The notes under the pieces were generated by a model, which saw nothing but the letters and a program-made list of their open reading frames with translations, made no database searches and was not told the DNA's origin. 43,033 nucleotides of DNA from an uncultured Phascolarctobacterium sp. GTDB lineage: Bacteria > Bacillota > Negativicutes > Acidaminococcales > Acidaminococcaceae. The stretch covers positions 1 through 43,033 of the forward strand of contig UQLS01000016.1 of NCBI GenBank assembly GCA_900541915.1, in the 5' to 3' direction. This document shows positions 16,276 through 24,299 of this stretch, in pieces; positions within the stretch are counted from its first letter, which is position 1; every line of letters begins with the position of its first letter. Both the position numbers and the translations under genes were made by a program.

Positions 16276-16314
16276 AATCGTTATTATCACGATTTGTTTT
16301 ATTTTTAACGATTA
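16276..16314. promoter_or_regulatory. Candidate operator of the XRE regulator
   Basis: AATCGT (16276-16281) and ACGATT (16289-16294) form an inverted repeat with a 7-base spacer; a third half-site ACGATT is at 16308-16313. They lie in the divergent intergenic region, and a TATAAT at 16345-16350 follows for the plus-strand genes. Confidence 0.5.
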
Positions 16315-16365
16315 AATTGATTTTAGTAACATTATGTGTTATTTTATAATTGAAAGGTGGTTAAT

Positions 16366-16713
16366 ATGAGCTTACTAAGCATAAGTAAAAAGAACAATTT
16401 AAGTTCAGAAGAACTTATAATACTTAATTCTGAATTAGAAAAAAGGAAACCAAGTAAAATAATATGTTTTATTTTATGGTTCATGAGCCCCTTAGGTATA
16501 TTTGCTTTTCACAGAATATATACTCATGATTATAGAAATGCTATTTTAATGATAATTTCATTAGGAGGATTTTTTATATGGGGTTTTACAGATATTTTTA
16601 GAATAGATAGTATATGTAAAAAAAGAACTGAACAAATAGAATTAGAAGTAATAAACGACATTCAAATAATGAAAAAAGCCAAAGAAGAAAATATTGAAAT
16701 TCAAAAGTTATAA
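16366..16713 (+). CDS. TM2-domain membrane protein
   Basis: A 115-aa protein with a TM2 domain at about 29-85: KPSKIICFILWFMSPLGIFAFHRIY, then a second helix ILMIISLGGFFIWGFTDIFRI. The family has two membrane helices joined by a short loop, with a conserved HRFY-like motif, here HRIY. The C-terminal 30 residues are charged and cytoplasmic. Start ATG 16366 has AAGGTGG five bases upstream; the GTG at 16357 is in that site. The coding sequence is far richer in A and T than the neighbouring core genes. It lies 11 bases from the zinc-ribbon gene. TM2 proteins have no single known function. Confidence 0.8.
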   Translation: MSLLSISKKNNLSSEELIILNSELEKRKPSKIICFILWFMSPLGIFAFHRIYTHDYRNAILMIISLGGFFIWGFTDIFRIDSICKKRTEQIELEVINDIQIMKKAKEENIEIQKL

Positions 16714-16724
16714 AGGAGACTATC

Positions 16725-17594
16725 ATGAAAGGCATATGTAAAAAATGTAATATTATTTATGATTACACACCAAATTGTCCTAATTGTGGTCAAACAACAA
16801 TTCTCGTAGATAAATTATATGAAAATAAAAGAAAATATCAAATATTATTAGTCTTCACCATGATTGTTGCTCCATTGACAAGCTTTATATTATATCTAAA
16901 TAATCCTTTTCAGTCACATTTTTCAAAAATAATTGGAACTATAACATTTTTTATTTGGGGACTTATAGGTTATATAACATTTTCTTCAATCTCAGAATCT
17001 CATAAAATATTATTTTACTTATATCAAATCATAAATCTAATAACAGTTTTATATTTTCTAAAATATTTCTATATTAAATCAAATAACTTTATTAAAATTT
17101 TATCAATCATCTATACATTAGTAATTTCTCTTATTATACTTGCTAATTCCTTAAATTTTAATTCTAGAGAAAATGTAACAGTATTACACCCTGACAATAA
17201 CATAAATAAAATAACAACAAATGCAAACCAACAAAACAATCTACAAATAAATATAACAGATACTCAACATAATACAGAATCAAATACTACCTCTTTGAAA
17301 ATGCCAACTTTTGAAATAGTCGACAGTAAACTTGGTAGTCATTTAAAATCTTTTGCAGTTTATTATCCAGACCAAAGTAAAGAAAATATTATTTTGGCAG
17401 CAAAATGTTGGAATAGACAAAAAGGTAATAATAATATATTCATATATTTTGTTAAAGATAAGAGCTATAAAATTGATAACAGAAGAACTGAAACTGAAAA
17501 AGTTATAGAATTTTATGAAAGTACTGTAAACAGAAGTATTTTATATTTTTTAAATTCTGACGGTACTGCCTACGAAACAATGAATATAAAATAA
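16725..17594 (+). CDS. Zinc-ribbon multi-spanning membrane protein with external C-terminal domain
   Basis: A 289-aa protein without a family I can name. Cys5, Cys8, Cys18 and Cys21 (CKKC and CPNC) form an N-terminal zinc ribbon. Four hydrophobic segments follow at about 38-57, 66-86, 93-113 and 121-142. Then comes a long Asn/Thr-rich linker (about 145-190, with NINKITTNANQQNN) and a folded-looking C-terminal domain (about 195-289, with SFAVYYPDQSKENIILAAKCW). With both ends of four helices on one side, the C-terminal domain and zinc ribbon should share a side unless a helix is miscounted. AAGGAG lies seven bases upstream. The gene is extremely AT-rich and forms an operon with the TM2 gene. 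Confidence 0.7.
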   Translation: MKGICKKCNIIYDYTPNCPNCGQTTILVDKLYENKRKYQILLVFTMIVAPLTSFILYLNNPFQSHFSKIIGTITFFIWGLIGYITFSSISESHKILFYLYQIINLITVLYFLKYFYIKSNNFIKILSIIYTLVISLIILANSLNFNSRENVTVLHPDNNINKITTNANQQNNLQINITDTQHNTESNTTSLKMPTFEIVDSKLGSHLKSFAVYYPDQSKENIILAAKCWNRQKGNNNIFIYFVKDKSYKIDNRRTETEKVIEFYESTVNRSILYFLNSDGTAYETMNIK

Positions 17595-17596
17595 CA

Positions 17597-17636
17597 AAGA
17601 AAACCCGATGTTTCACGTGAAACATCGGGTTTATTT
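17597..17636. repeat. 40-bp direct repeat, copy 2, containing parS 3
   Basis: Identical to 15877-15916. The 32-bp perfect palindrome is at 17601-17632 and parS at 17609-17624. It lies exactly between the converging zinc-ribbon gene (stop at 17594) and noc (stop at 17637), with T-rich flanks on both strands, so it should act as a bidirectional terminator. Confidence 0.95.
17609..17624. promoter_or_regulatory. parS site 3
   Basis: Perfect TGTTTCACGTGAAACA at the centre of the second 32-bp palindrome, immediately past the noc stop codon. Confidence 0.95.
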
Positions 17637-18515
17637 TTAAAACAACGGTTTAGCATTGCCGCCTTTAGGCTTTTTCATATTCTTAATGCGCAGGCTAACG
17701 ATAACATCATCACCTTCAACCGTCTGCTCCATAGCCACAGGAATACCGACATCTTTAATAGCACTTACTACCTGTTTGATGCTGTTCAGATAAATACGCA
17801 CATCATTAACAATAACCATGCGTTTCTTTTTCTCTTGTTTTTTGTCTTCAAGCAGCTTTTCAATGTAGCTTTCTGTCTGGCGCACACTGTAGCCATTATC
17901 AATAACTACGGTAAGCACCTGTACCTGTTTTTCTTCATCATCAAGCTTCAGCAAAGCACGGGCATGACGTTCTGTAAGACCGCCTTCAACTAAAATCTTA
18001 CGAATTCTGTCAGACAGTCGTAAAAGACGCAATTTATTAGCTATAGTAGACTGCTTCTTGCCTACACGGGCAGCCATAGCTTCCTGCGTAAGGTGGAACT
18101 CTTCCATCAACTTTTCATAGCCCTCTGCTTCTTCGAGAAAATGCAAATCCTCACGCTGCAAATTTTCAATCAAAGCAATTTCTGCAATCTGCTGAGAAGT
18201 ATATTCACTGATAATAACAGGAACCTCCTGCAGCTTTGCCATTTTGGAAGCACGCAGACGACGTTCACCAGCAATCAGCATATAACGGCCATTATCAGCC
18301 GGAGCCACCAGTAAAGGCTGCAAAACACCAAACTGAGCAATAGAAGCTGATAAATCACGCAGTGCTTCGTCATCAAAATTTTTACGCGGCTGATAAGGAT
18401 TAGGAAAAATCTGGTCAATGGCAACCTTGACAACCTTAACTTCACTGATCATATTACTGTTGTTTATAACCCCGCAGTCGGTATCAAGTACAGAAAATCC
18501 ATCATCAACAAACAT
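17637..18515 (-). CDS. noc: Noc-type ParB paralogue (nucleoid occlusion)
   Basis: A 292-aa ParB-family protein of the Noc clade. The CTPase region is NPYQPRKNFDDEALRDL and GERRLRASKMAKL. The DNA-recognition part GKKQSTIANKLRLL and TERHARALL matches Bacillus Noc, not ParB, so an NBS-type target rather than parS is predicted. Noc blocks septum formation over the nucleoid by tethering DNA to the membrane through an N-terminal amphipathic helix. Here the N-terminus (MFVDDGFSVLDTDCGV) is acidic and has no obvious basic amphipathic helix. The start is firm (AAGGAGGA five bases upstream). It follows rsmG in the same operon. Confidence 0.92.
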   Translation of the reverse strand: MFVDDGFSVLDTDCGVINNSNMISEVKVVKVAIDQIFPNPYQPRKNFDDEALRDLSASIAQFGVLQPLLVAPADNGRYMLIAGERRLRASKMAKLQEVPVIISEYTSQQIAEIALIENLQREDLHFLEEAEGYEKLMEEFHLTQEAMAARVGKKQSTIANKLRLLRLSDRIRKILVEGGLTERHARALLKLDDEEKQVQVLTVVIDNGYSVRQTESYIEKLLEDKKQEKKKRMVIVNDVRIYLNSIKQVVSAIKDVGIPVAMEQTVEGDDVIVSLRIKNMKKPKGGNAKPLF

Positions 18516-18526
18516 AATCTTCCTCC

Positions 18527-19249
18527 TTATCTGCTTCCTAAAGGCTGTTTTTCCGGAGTTCCTGCTTTACGCGGATACTGTGCCGGAGTAATTTTAATCT
18601 TTTTAATACGGATAATCGCTCTGCCGTCATCAAGTCCAGGCAGTTTTACAGGTTCACTGGAAAGCAGCTTACCGCCCAATATTTTTACAGCTGCATTAGC
18701 TTCCGTAATTTCCTCAGCAAATTTACTGCCCTTTAAAGCAATAAACATGCCATCTTTTTTTACCAGCGGCAGGCAGTATTCAGCAAGTACACTCAAACGT
18801 GCTACTGCTCTGGCTGTAACAATATCATATGCTTCACGATGCTTCTTGCTGCGGCCAGCATCCTCTGCCCGCAGATGCTGACAGGTAATATCCTGTAAAT
18901 TTAGTGCTTCTATTACCTGTTCCAAAAATTTCAGTCGCTTACCTAAAGAATCAATTAAGACTACTTTAAGAGACGGACAATATATTTTGAGCGGCACACC
19001 GGGAAAACCAGCACCGGTACCAACATCAGCCAGCACCTTATCTCCCTGCATAGCAGGCTCATAAGCCAGCAGAGAATCTATCATGTGCTTTACAGCCACT
19101 TCTTCCGGCTCCGTAATAGCCGTCAAATTCATAACTTTATTGGTTTCAACCAGCATTTCATAATAGCGGGTAAACTGCTGCAGCTGCAGCTCGGAAAACT
19201 TAAGTCCGGCTTCCAGACCTTTTTGAGCCAGAATTTCTGCAAACTCCAT
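18527..19249 (-). CDS. rsmG: 16S rRNA m7G527 methyltransferase RsmG (GidB)
   Basis: A 240-aa SAM-dependent methyltransferase for G527 of 16S rRNA. Motif I reads VLADVGTGAGFPGVPLKI (about 87-104), followed by VVLIDSLGKRLKFLEQV and DIVTARAVARLSVL. Loss of this gene gives low-level streptomycin resistance in other species. Its ATG overlaps the mnmG stop by one base. The C-terminal extension ends in a Pro/Lys-rich tail slightly longer than usual. Confidence 0.97.
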   Translation of the reverse strand: MEFAEILAQKGLEAGLKFSELQLQQFTRYYEMLVETNKVMNLTAITEPEEVAVKHMIDSLLAYEPAMQGDKVLADVGTGAGFPGVPLKIYCPSLKVVLIDSLGKRLKFLEQVIEALNLQDITCQHLRAEDAGRSKKHREAYDIVTARAVARLSVLAEYCLPLVKKDGMFIALKGSKFAEEITEANAAVKILGGKLLSSEPVKLPGLDDGRAIIRIKKIKITPAQYPRKAGTPEKQPLGSR

Positions 19250-21129
19250 CAGTCCTGCTCCTTTCGCCGTTTTACTTCCAAGGCAATCATCAGCACGTTA
19301 ATATCTGCCGGAGAAACGCCGCTAATACGAGAAGCCTGTCCGATAGAAGTAGGTTTTACCTTATCAAGCTTTTCTGCGGCTTCTGCTGAAAGCTCTTTAA
19401 TTTCATGGTAATCAATATCTGCCGGTATTTTTTTATTTTCCAGCTTCAGGGCACGCTCTACTTCCTGTCTTTGCTTAACTATATACCCTTCATACTTGGC
19501 ATGTATTTCTACCTGTTCCGCAGTCTGGCTGTCTAATTCCGGCAGCTCAAAAGCCTGCTGCAGTTTATTGTATGTAACTTCCTTACGGCGCAGTAAGTCA
19601 AGCAAACTTATACCGCTGCGCAGCGGCGTACTGCCCATTGCTGTAAGTTTAGCATTGTTTTCTTCGTTAGGAGAAATATTTATTTTGCCAAGCTCGGATA
19701 ATGTTCTTTCCAAAGCAGAACGCTTAGTACAGAACTTTTCATATCTGCTGTCATCTACCAGTCCCAGCTGACGTCCAAGCTCTGTCAAACGCAGATCTGC
19801 ATTATCCTGTCTGAGCAGCAGACGATATTCTGCTCTCGAGGTCATCATCCTGTAAGGTTCATTAGTACCTTTAGTTACCAGGTCATCAATCAAAACACCT
19901 ATATAAGCCTGGTCACGACGCAGTACAACAGGTTCCTGACCGTTAATCTTACGCATGGCGTTAATGCCAGCCATCAATCCCTGTGCAGCAGCTTCTTCAT
20001 AACCACTAGTACCGTTGGACTGTCCGGCAGAGAAAAGTCCCTTAATTGCTTTATGCTCAAGAGACGGTTTCAGCTGCAGCGGATTTAAACAATCATAATC
20101 AATAGCATAACCGGCACGCATCATTTTGCAGTTTTCCAGACCGGGAATAGTCTGCATGAACTGCAGCTGGATATGAGCAGGCAATGAGGAACTCATTCCC
20201 TGTACATACATTTCATTGGTATGCATACCTTCCGGTTCAATGAATAGCTGATGACGTTCCTTATCAGCAAAACGCACTAACTTAGATTCGATAGAAGGAC
20301 AATAACGCGGACCCACACCTTCTACCATACCATTAAACATACCAGAAAGATGCAGATTATCGCGAATTATCTTATGAGTAGCAGCATTCGTATAACTCAG
20401 CCAGCAAGGCACTTGTGTTCTTTCTTTAATATCACTGATAAAAGAAAAGTTACGTACTACTTCATCACCATACTGAGGCTCCATCTTGCTGTAGTCAAGG
20501 CTTCTTGCATCAACCCTGGCCGGTGTACCGGTTTTAAAGCGCATCAGCTCCACACCGTTTTCCAGTAATGATGCAGAAAGCTTGGTCGCACTGCGCAGTC
20601 CGTTCGGACCACATTCATAATTAACCTGTCCGTAAACAATGCGTCCACGCAAATAAGTGCCTGTAGCCAAAATTACACACTTAGCTTCAAAAATCTCACC
20701 AGTCTCTGCTTCTACGCCTACTACTTCCCCATTGCTTACCAGCAGATTATCAATCATCAGCTGTTTCAGCTCAAGATTTTCCTGACGTTCTACTATCTCT
20801 TTCATCAAAGTATGATAATAAGGCTTATCTTCCTGCCCGCGCAAAGCATGTACTGCATATCCCTTGCCGGTATTTAAAAGGCGCATCTGAATGCAGGCTT
20901 TATCAGCACTTATACCCATCTGGCCGCCTAAAGCATCAATCTCACGTACCAAATGACCTTTAGCCGGTCCGCCGATAGAAGGATTGCAGGGCATTAAAGC
21001 CACATTATCCAAAGACAGCGTGGCTAAAAGCGTTTTGCCGCCAAGCCTTGCGGCGGCAAGTGCAGCTTCCACACCGGCATGTCCGGCACCAACTACAATT
21101 ACATCAAATTTATCTGTAATATATCCCAT
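19249..21129 (-). CDS. mnmG: tRNA uridine-34 modification enzyme MnmG (GidA)
   Basis: A 626-aa FAD protein that with MnmE adds (carboxymethyl)aminomethyl groups at the wobble uridine of several tRNAs. The FAD-binding motif VVGAGHAGVEAALAAARLG (about 11-29) and the signature CNPSIGGPAKGHLVREIDALGG are intact. The second signature GYEEAAAQGLMAGINA follows near 380. The C-terminal helical domain ends with ISGVSPADINVLMIAL. Length is normal. It is coupled to rsmG and follows mnmE by 17 bases. Confidence 0.98.
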   Translation of the reverse strand: MGYITDKFDVIVVGAGHAGVEAALAAARLGGKTLLATLSLDNVALMPCNPSIGGPAKGHLVREIDALGGQMGISADKACIQMRLLNTGKGYAVHALRGQEDKPYYHTLMKEIVERQENLELKQLMIDNLLVSNGEVVGVEAETGEIFEAKCVILATGTYLRGRIVYGQVNYECGPNGLRSATKLSASLLENGVELMRFKTGTPARVDARSLDYSKMEPQYGDEVVRNFSFISDIKERTQVPCWLSYTNAATHKIIRDNLHLSGMFNGMVEGVGPRYCPSIESKLVRFADKERHQLFIEPEGMHTNEMYVQGMSSSLPAHIQLQFMQTIPGLENCKMMRAGYAIDYDCLNPLQLKPSLEHKAIKGLFSAGQSNGTSGYEEAAAQGLMAGINAMRKINGQEPVVLRRDQAYIGVLIDDLVTKGTNEPYRMMTSRAEYRLLLRQDNADLRLTELGRQLGLVDDSRYEKFCTKRSALERTLSELGKINISPNEENNAKLTAMGSTPLRSGISLLDLLRRKEVTYNKLQQAFELPELDSQTAEQVEIHAKYEGYIVKQRQEVERALKLENKKIPADIDYHEIKELSAEAAEKLDKVKPTSIGQASRISGVSPADINVLMIALEVKRRKEQD

Positions 21130-21146
21130 AACTCTCAGTCCTAAAT

Positions 21147-22526
21147 TTATTTACCAATACAGAAACGGGCAAAAATTTCGTTGATAATTTCGTCCTGTAC
21201 TGTATCACCGGTAATTTCTCCCAGTAAATCAATAGCATTGCGTACATCAATAACAATGCAGTCATAAGGCAGTCTTTCCTGGGCTGCCCTTTGAGCATCC
21301 TGCAATGACTGCAGTGCCTGACGCAGCAATTCTTCATGTCTGGCATTCTGTACATAGACACCGTCACTTAAGGTACCTTCACTGCCATAAACATAATTTT
21401 TCAGCCAGGCAGCAAAACGGTCTATGCCTTCATTTGTACGAGCCGATAAAGGCATAACCTTATCGATGCCAAAACGTTCCTGCAGCTGCTGCAGCGTAGT
21501 ATCAATTTCCAGGTCACTCTTATTTACTATTATAACACAAGGTTTTTCAGATGCAGCCTGCAAAATTTCCTCATCTTCAGCAGTTAATCCTTCTGAACCG
21601 TCAACTACACAGATTACCAGTTCGGCATCCTGCAGCAGGCGGCGGCTTTTTTCCACACCAATCTGCTCTACATAGTCTTCTGTTTTTCTGATACCTGCGG
21701 TATCTGCCAGTACCAGCGGAACTCCATCCAATAAAAGCTGTTCTTCAATAACATCGCGGGTTGTACCGGCATATTCGGACACAATAGCTCTTTCTTCTTT
21801 TAAGAGAGCATTTAACAGACTGGATTTGCCTACATTAGGTCTGCCTACGATAGCTGTACGCAAACCTTCACGTAAAATTTTGCCTGTATGTGCATGAGCC
21901 AGCAAATTTTCAATACCTGCTGCTGTATTGGCAATACTTCCAGCTACAGTATCAAAAGTAACATCTTCAATATCCTCTTCCGGATAATCAATTACTGCCT
22001 CAAGATTAATTACTACATCCAGCATCTTACTGCGCAGTTTACGCAGTTCCTGCGCCAGCTGTCCATTCTGCTGACGCACAGCCAGTTTAAGTGACGCCTC
22101 ACTTCTGGAACGGATAATATCCATAACAGCTTCTGCCTGCGTTAAATCTATCCTGCCGTTTAAAAAGGCCCTTTTAGTAAACTCACCTGCTTCTGCCGGA
22201 CGAGCACCATTTTGATAAGTCAGCGCCAGGATTTTTTTCAGTGACTGGATACCGCCGTGACTTTGAATTTCTACAACATCCTCTGCCGTATAGGAATGCG
22301 GAGCCTGCATATATACACACAGTACTTCATCTACCATAGTACCGTCCGCATCGGTTACATGACCGTATACTAAAGTATGATGCTGATATTCAGACAATTT
22401 TTTACCTGAACGGGACTTAAATATTTTTTCTGCCGTAGCTAAAGCATCAGCACCGCTGATGCGCACAATACCTACCGCTCCCTCGCCCAAAGCGGTAATA
22501 ACAGCACTGATTGTATCTTCTGCCAC
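21147..22526 (-). CDS. mnmE: tRNA modification GTPase MnmE (TrmE)
   Basis: A 459-aa GTPase acting with MnmG. The N-terminal folate-binding domain opens with DTISAVITALGEGAVGIVRISG. The G domain has Walker A GRPNVGKSSLLNALL near 229, G2/G3 EYAGTTRDVIEE and DTAGIRKTEDYVE, and NKSD near 345. The C-terminus is the conserved FCIGK, whose cysteine is required for activity. It starts at GTG 22526, eight bases after AAAGGAGG. Confidence 0.98.
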   Translation of the reverse strand: MAEDTISAVITALGEGAVGIVRISGADALATAEKIFKSRSGKKLSEYQHHTLVYGHVTDADGTMVDEVLCVYMQAPHSYTAEDVVEIQSHGGIQSLKKILALTYQNGARPAEAGEFTKRAFLNGRIDLTQAEAVMDIIRSRSEASLKLAVRQQNGQLAQELRKLRSKMLDVVINLEAVIDYPEEDIEDVTFDTVAGSIANTAAGIENLLAHAHTGKILREGLRTAIVGRPNVGKSSLLNALLKEERAIVSEYAGTTRDVIEEQLLLDGVPLVLADTAGIRKTEDYVEQIGVEKSRRLLQDAELVICVVDGSEGLTAEDEEILQAASEKPCVIIVNKSDLEIDTTLQQLQERFGIDKVMPLSARTNEGIDRFAAWLKNYVYGSEGTLSDGVYVQNARHEELLRQALQSLQDAQRAAQERLPYDCIVIDVRNAIDLLGEITGDTVQDEIINEIFARFCIGK

Positions 22527-22549
22527 TCCTGCAACCTCCTTTAAAAGAT

Positions 22550-22575
22550 AAACCCAGTAAAATTTTACTGGGTTT
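22550..22575 (-). terminator. Palindromic hairpin after jag
   Basis: A perfect 26-bp palindrome (arms AAACCCAGTAAAA and its complement) nine bases past the jag stop. The minus-strand flank is moderately T-rich. It may attenuate reading into mnmE. Confidence 0.6.
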
Positions 22576-22583
22576 AAAGTACT

Positions 22584-23372
22584 TTATTTTTTTAATTCAA
22601 TTACAACATGACGATGCGGTTCGTCACCTTCACTCAGAGTAGTTACTCTGCGGTCACCCTGTAATGCCATATGAATGATTTTGCGTTCATGAGGATTCAT
22701 AGGTTCCAGCGCTACACGTTCACCGGTACGTTTAACCTTATCAGCCAGTCTGGAAGCCAGTCGAGTCAAAGTTTCCACGCGGCGGTCACGATAATCTTCC
22801 ACATCGATGATTACGCGTACTCTCTCAGCACTGTTTTTATTGGCAACAAGATTAATAAGATACTGCAAAGCATCCAAGGTCTGACCATGCTTACCAATCA
22901 AAATACCCATATCACTGCCGTGCAGCTTAAAGGTAACACTGCCATCATTTTTATTGATGAATTTTTCCATTGCTACATCAATCTTCATCGCACCGAAGAT
23001 TTTCTGCAAAAATTCTTTAGCTTTAGCAACAGCTTCATCATTAACAACAAATTTTTTCGGTTCGCGTACAGCCGGTGCTTCTTCCTGCTCTGCGGCTGCC
23101 GGAGCTTCTTCTACTTCTTCTATTTGAGGTTCATCCTGCTCGGTAACGGCAACTACGGTTTCTTCCTGCTCATAAACAACGGTTTCCGTTACTACAGCAG
23201 CTTCCTTAACTGTTACGCGCACTTTCGCATCTTTGCGGCCAATGCCGAAAATACCTTTGCGTCCTTCTTCCAGAACTACTACATCAGCCTGTTCAGCAGT
23301 AATGTTTAATTCTTTTAAAGCCTCTGCAACTGCTTCTTCGACACTTTTGCCATTTTTCTCAACAAAAGTCAT
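22584..23372 (-). CDS. khpB: Jag/KhpB RNA-binding protein (KH-R3H)
   Basis: A 262-aa RNA-binding protein linked to cell elongation and division control in Firmicutes. The Jag_N domain (about 1-50) contains KGIFGIGRKDAKV. A Glu/Val/Ala-rich linker spans about 65-105. The KH domain follows with MGILIGKHGQTLDALQYLINL, and the R3H domain ends the protein with EPMNPHERKIIHMALQGDRRVTTLSEGDEPHRHVVI. The ATG at 23372 is preferred, with AGGAG nine bases upstream; a TTG at 23381 abuts that site. It follows yidC, the standard arrangement. Confidence 0.96.
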   Translation of the reverse strand: MTFVEKNGKSVEEAVAEALKELNITAEQADVVVLEEGRKGIFGIGRKDAKVRVTVKEAAVVTETVVYEQEETVVAVTEQDEPQIEEVEEAPAAAEQEEAPAVREPKKFVVNDEAVAKAKEFLQKIFGAMKIDVAMEKFINKNDGSVTFKLHGSDMGILIGKHGQTLDALQYLINLVANKNSAERVRVIIDVEDYRDRRVETLTRLASRLADKVKRTGERVALEPMNPHERKIIHMALQGDRRVTTLSEGDEPHRHVVIELKK

Positions 23373-23393
23373 CTCGCACAACTCCTAATTTAC

Positions 23394-24023
23394 TTATTTA
23401 CCAGCAGCTTTATTCATCAAAGCCTGCTGTCCAATCTGCATAATGTTCATTACTACCCAGTAAATAACCAGACCTGCAGGGAAATTCAAGCTGATATAAC
23501 CGATAAAGAGCGGCATGAAATACAGCATGATTTTATTTTGCGGACTGGAAGTATCCGGCATGGTCTGCTTGGATTGGATAAAGGTAGTCAAAGCAGACAA
23601 TATCGGCAGAATATACATGGGGTCAGGATTGGAAATGGTTTCCATCCACAAAAAGTTAGAAGGACCTGCATAGCTGAAATCACGGATACCGTAGAAGATA
23701 CCGATCATAATAGGCATCTGCACCAGTAAGGGCAGGCAGCCTGCCAGCGGATTTACACCTTCATTTTTATAAAGATTAGCCAGTTCCATATTCAGACGCT
23801 GTTTATCATCCTTATATTTTTCCTGGATTTCTTTCATTTTCGGCTGAATGCTCATCATTGCCTTGGTAGATTCAATCTGCTTTTTAGTCAGCGGATACAG
23901 AATCAATTTTACAATGACAGTCATAATTACGATTGCCAGACCATAACTCGGTACGCCCAGCATATTTGTAAGGCCATAAAGAAACGTAATGACCTGCTGC
24001 ACAATATTACTCAGAAAATCCAA
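23394..24023 (-). CDS. yidC: Membrane protein insertase YidC/Oxa1
   Basis: A 209-aa Oxa1-type insertase. It has five hydrophobic segments and the hydrophilic-groove region MTVIVKLILYPLTKKQIESTKAMMSIQPKMKEIQEKYKDD, read as consecutive parts. The arginine-containing helix motif GVNPLAGCLPLLVQMPIMIGIFYGIRDF is conserved. The likely start is TTG 24023, as GAGGAG lies seven bases upstream; the upstream in-frame ATG at 24068 overlaps yidD context without a site. It lacks the N-terminal lipoprotein signal seen in Bacillus SpoIIIJ and the large periplasmic domain of proteobacterial YidC. Confidence 0.95.
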   Translation of the reverse strand: MDFLSNIVQQVITFLYGLTNMLGVPSYGLAIVIMTVIVKLILYPLTKKQIESTKAMMSIQPKMKEIQEKYKDDKQRLNMELANLYKNEGVNPLAGCLPLLVQMPIMIGIFYGIRDFSYAGPSNFLWMETISNPDPMYILPILSALTTFIQSKQTMPDTSSPQNKIMLYFMPLFIGYISLNFPAGLVIYWVVMNIMQIGQQALMNKAAGK

Positions 24024-24077
24024 AATATCACTCCTCAAAATATTCTTAAAGGTATAGAAATTTATCAACTCAATCCA

Positions 24078-24287
24078 TTATTGTACAGGATCGTATCCTC
24101 CCGGATGAAAAGGATGACATTTAGATAAGCGCTTTATCGTCATCCAGGTGCCCTTTAATGCACCCTTTTTGGCAATCGCCTCGATAGCATACGCCGAACA
24201 GGTAGGATAAAACCTACAGGTAGGCGGAAAAAGCGGAGAAATAAATAACTGATAAAATCTGATAACAAGGATCAGGATTTTTCCCAT
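24078..24287 (-). CDS. yidD: Membrane protein insertion efficiency factor YidD
   Basis: A 69-aa protein with the family core FYQLFISPLFPPTCRFYPTCS, followed by AYAIEAIAKKGALKGTWMTIKRLSKCHPFHPGGYDPV. The three conserved cysteines and the HPGGYDPV tail are intact. It sits between rnpA and yidC as usual, and AAGGTG precedes the ATG. Confidence 0.97.
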   Translation of the reverse strand: MGKILILVIRFYQLFISPLFPPTCRFYPTCSAYAIEAIAKKGALKGTWMTIKRLSKCHPFHPGGYDPVQ

Positions 24288-24299
24288 TTTATTTACACC

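Noticed and set aside
15889..17624. The two long palindromes as CRISPR repeats or transposon ends
   Set aside because: There are only two copies 1.7 kb apart, the cores are exact parS sites, and no transposase or cas gene lies between or near them.
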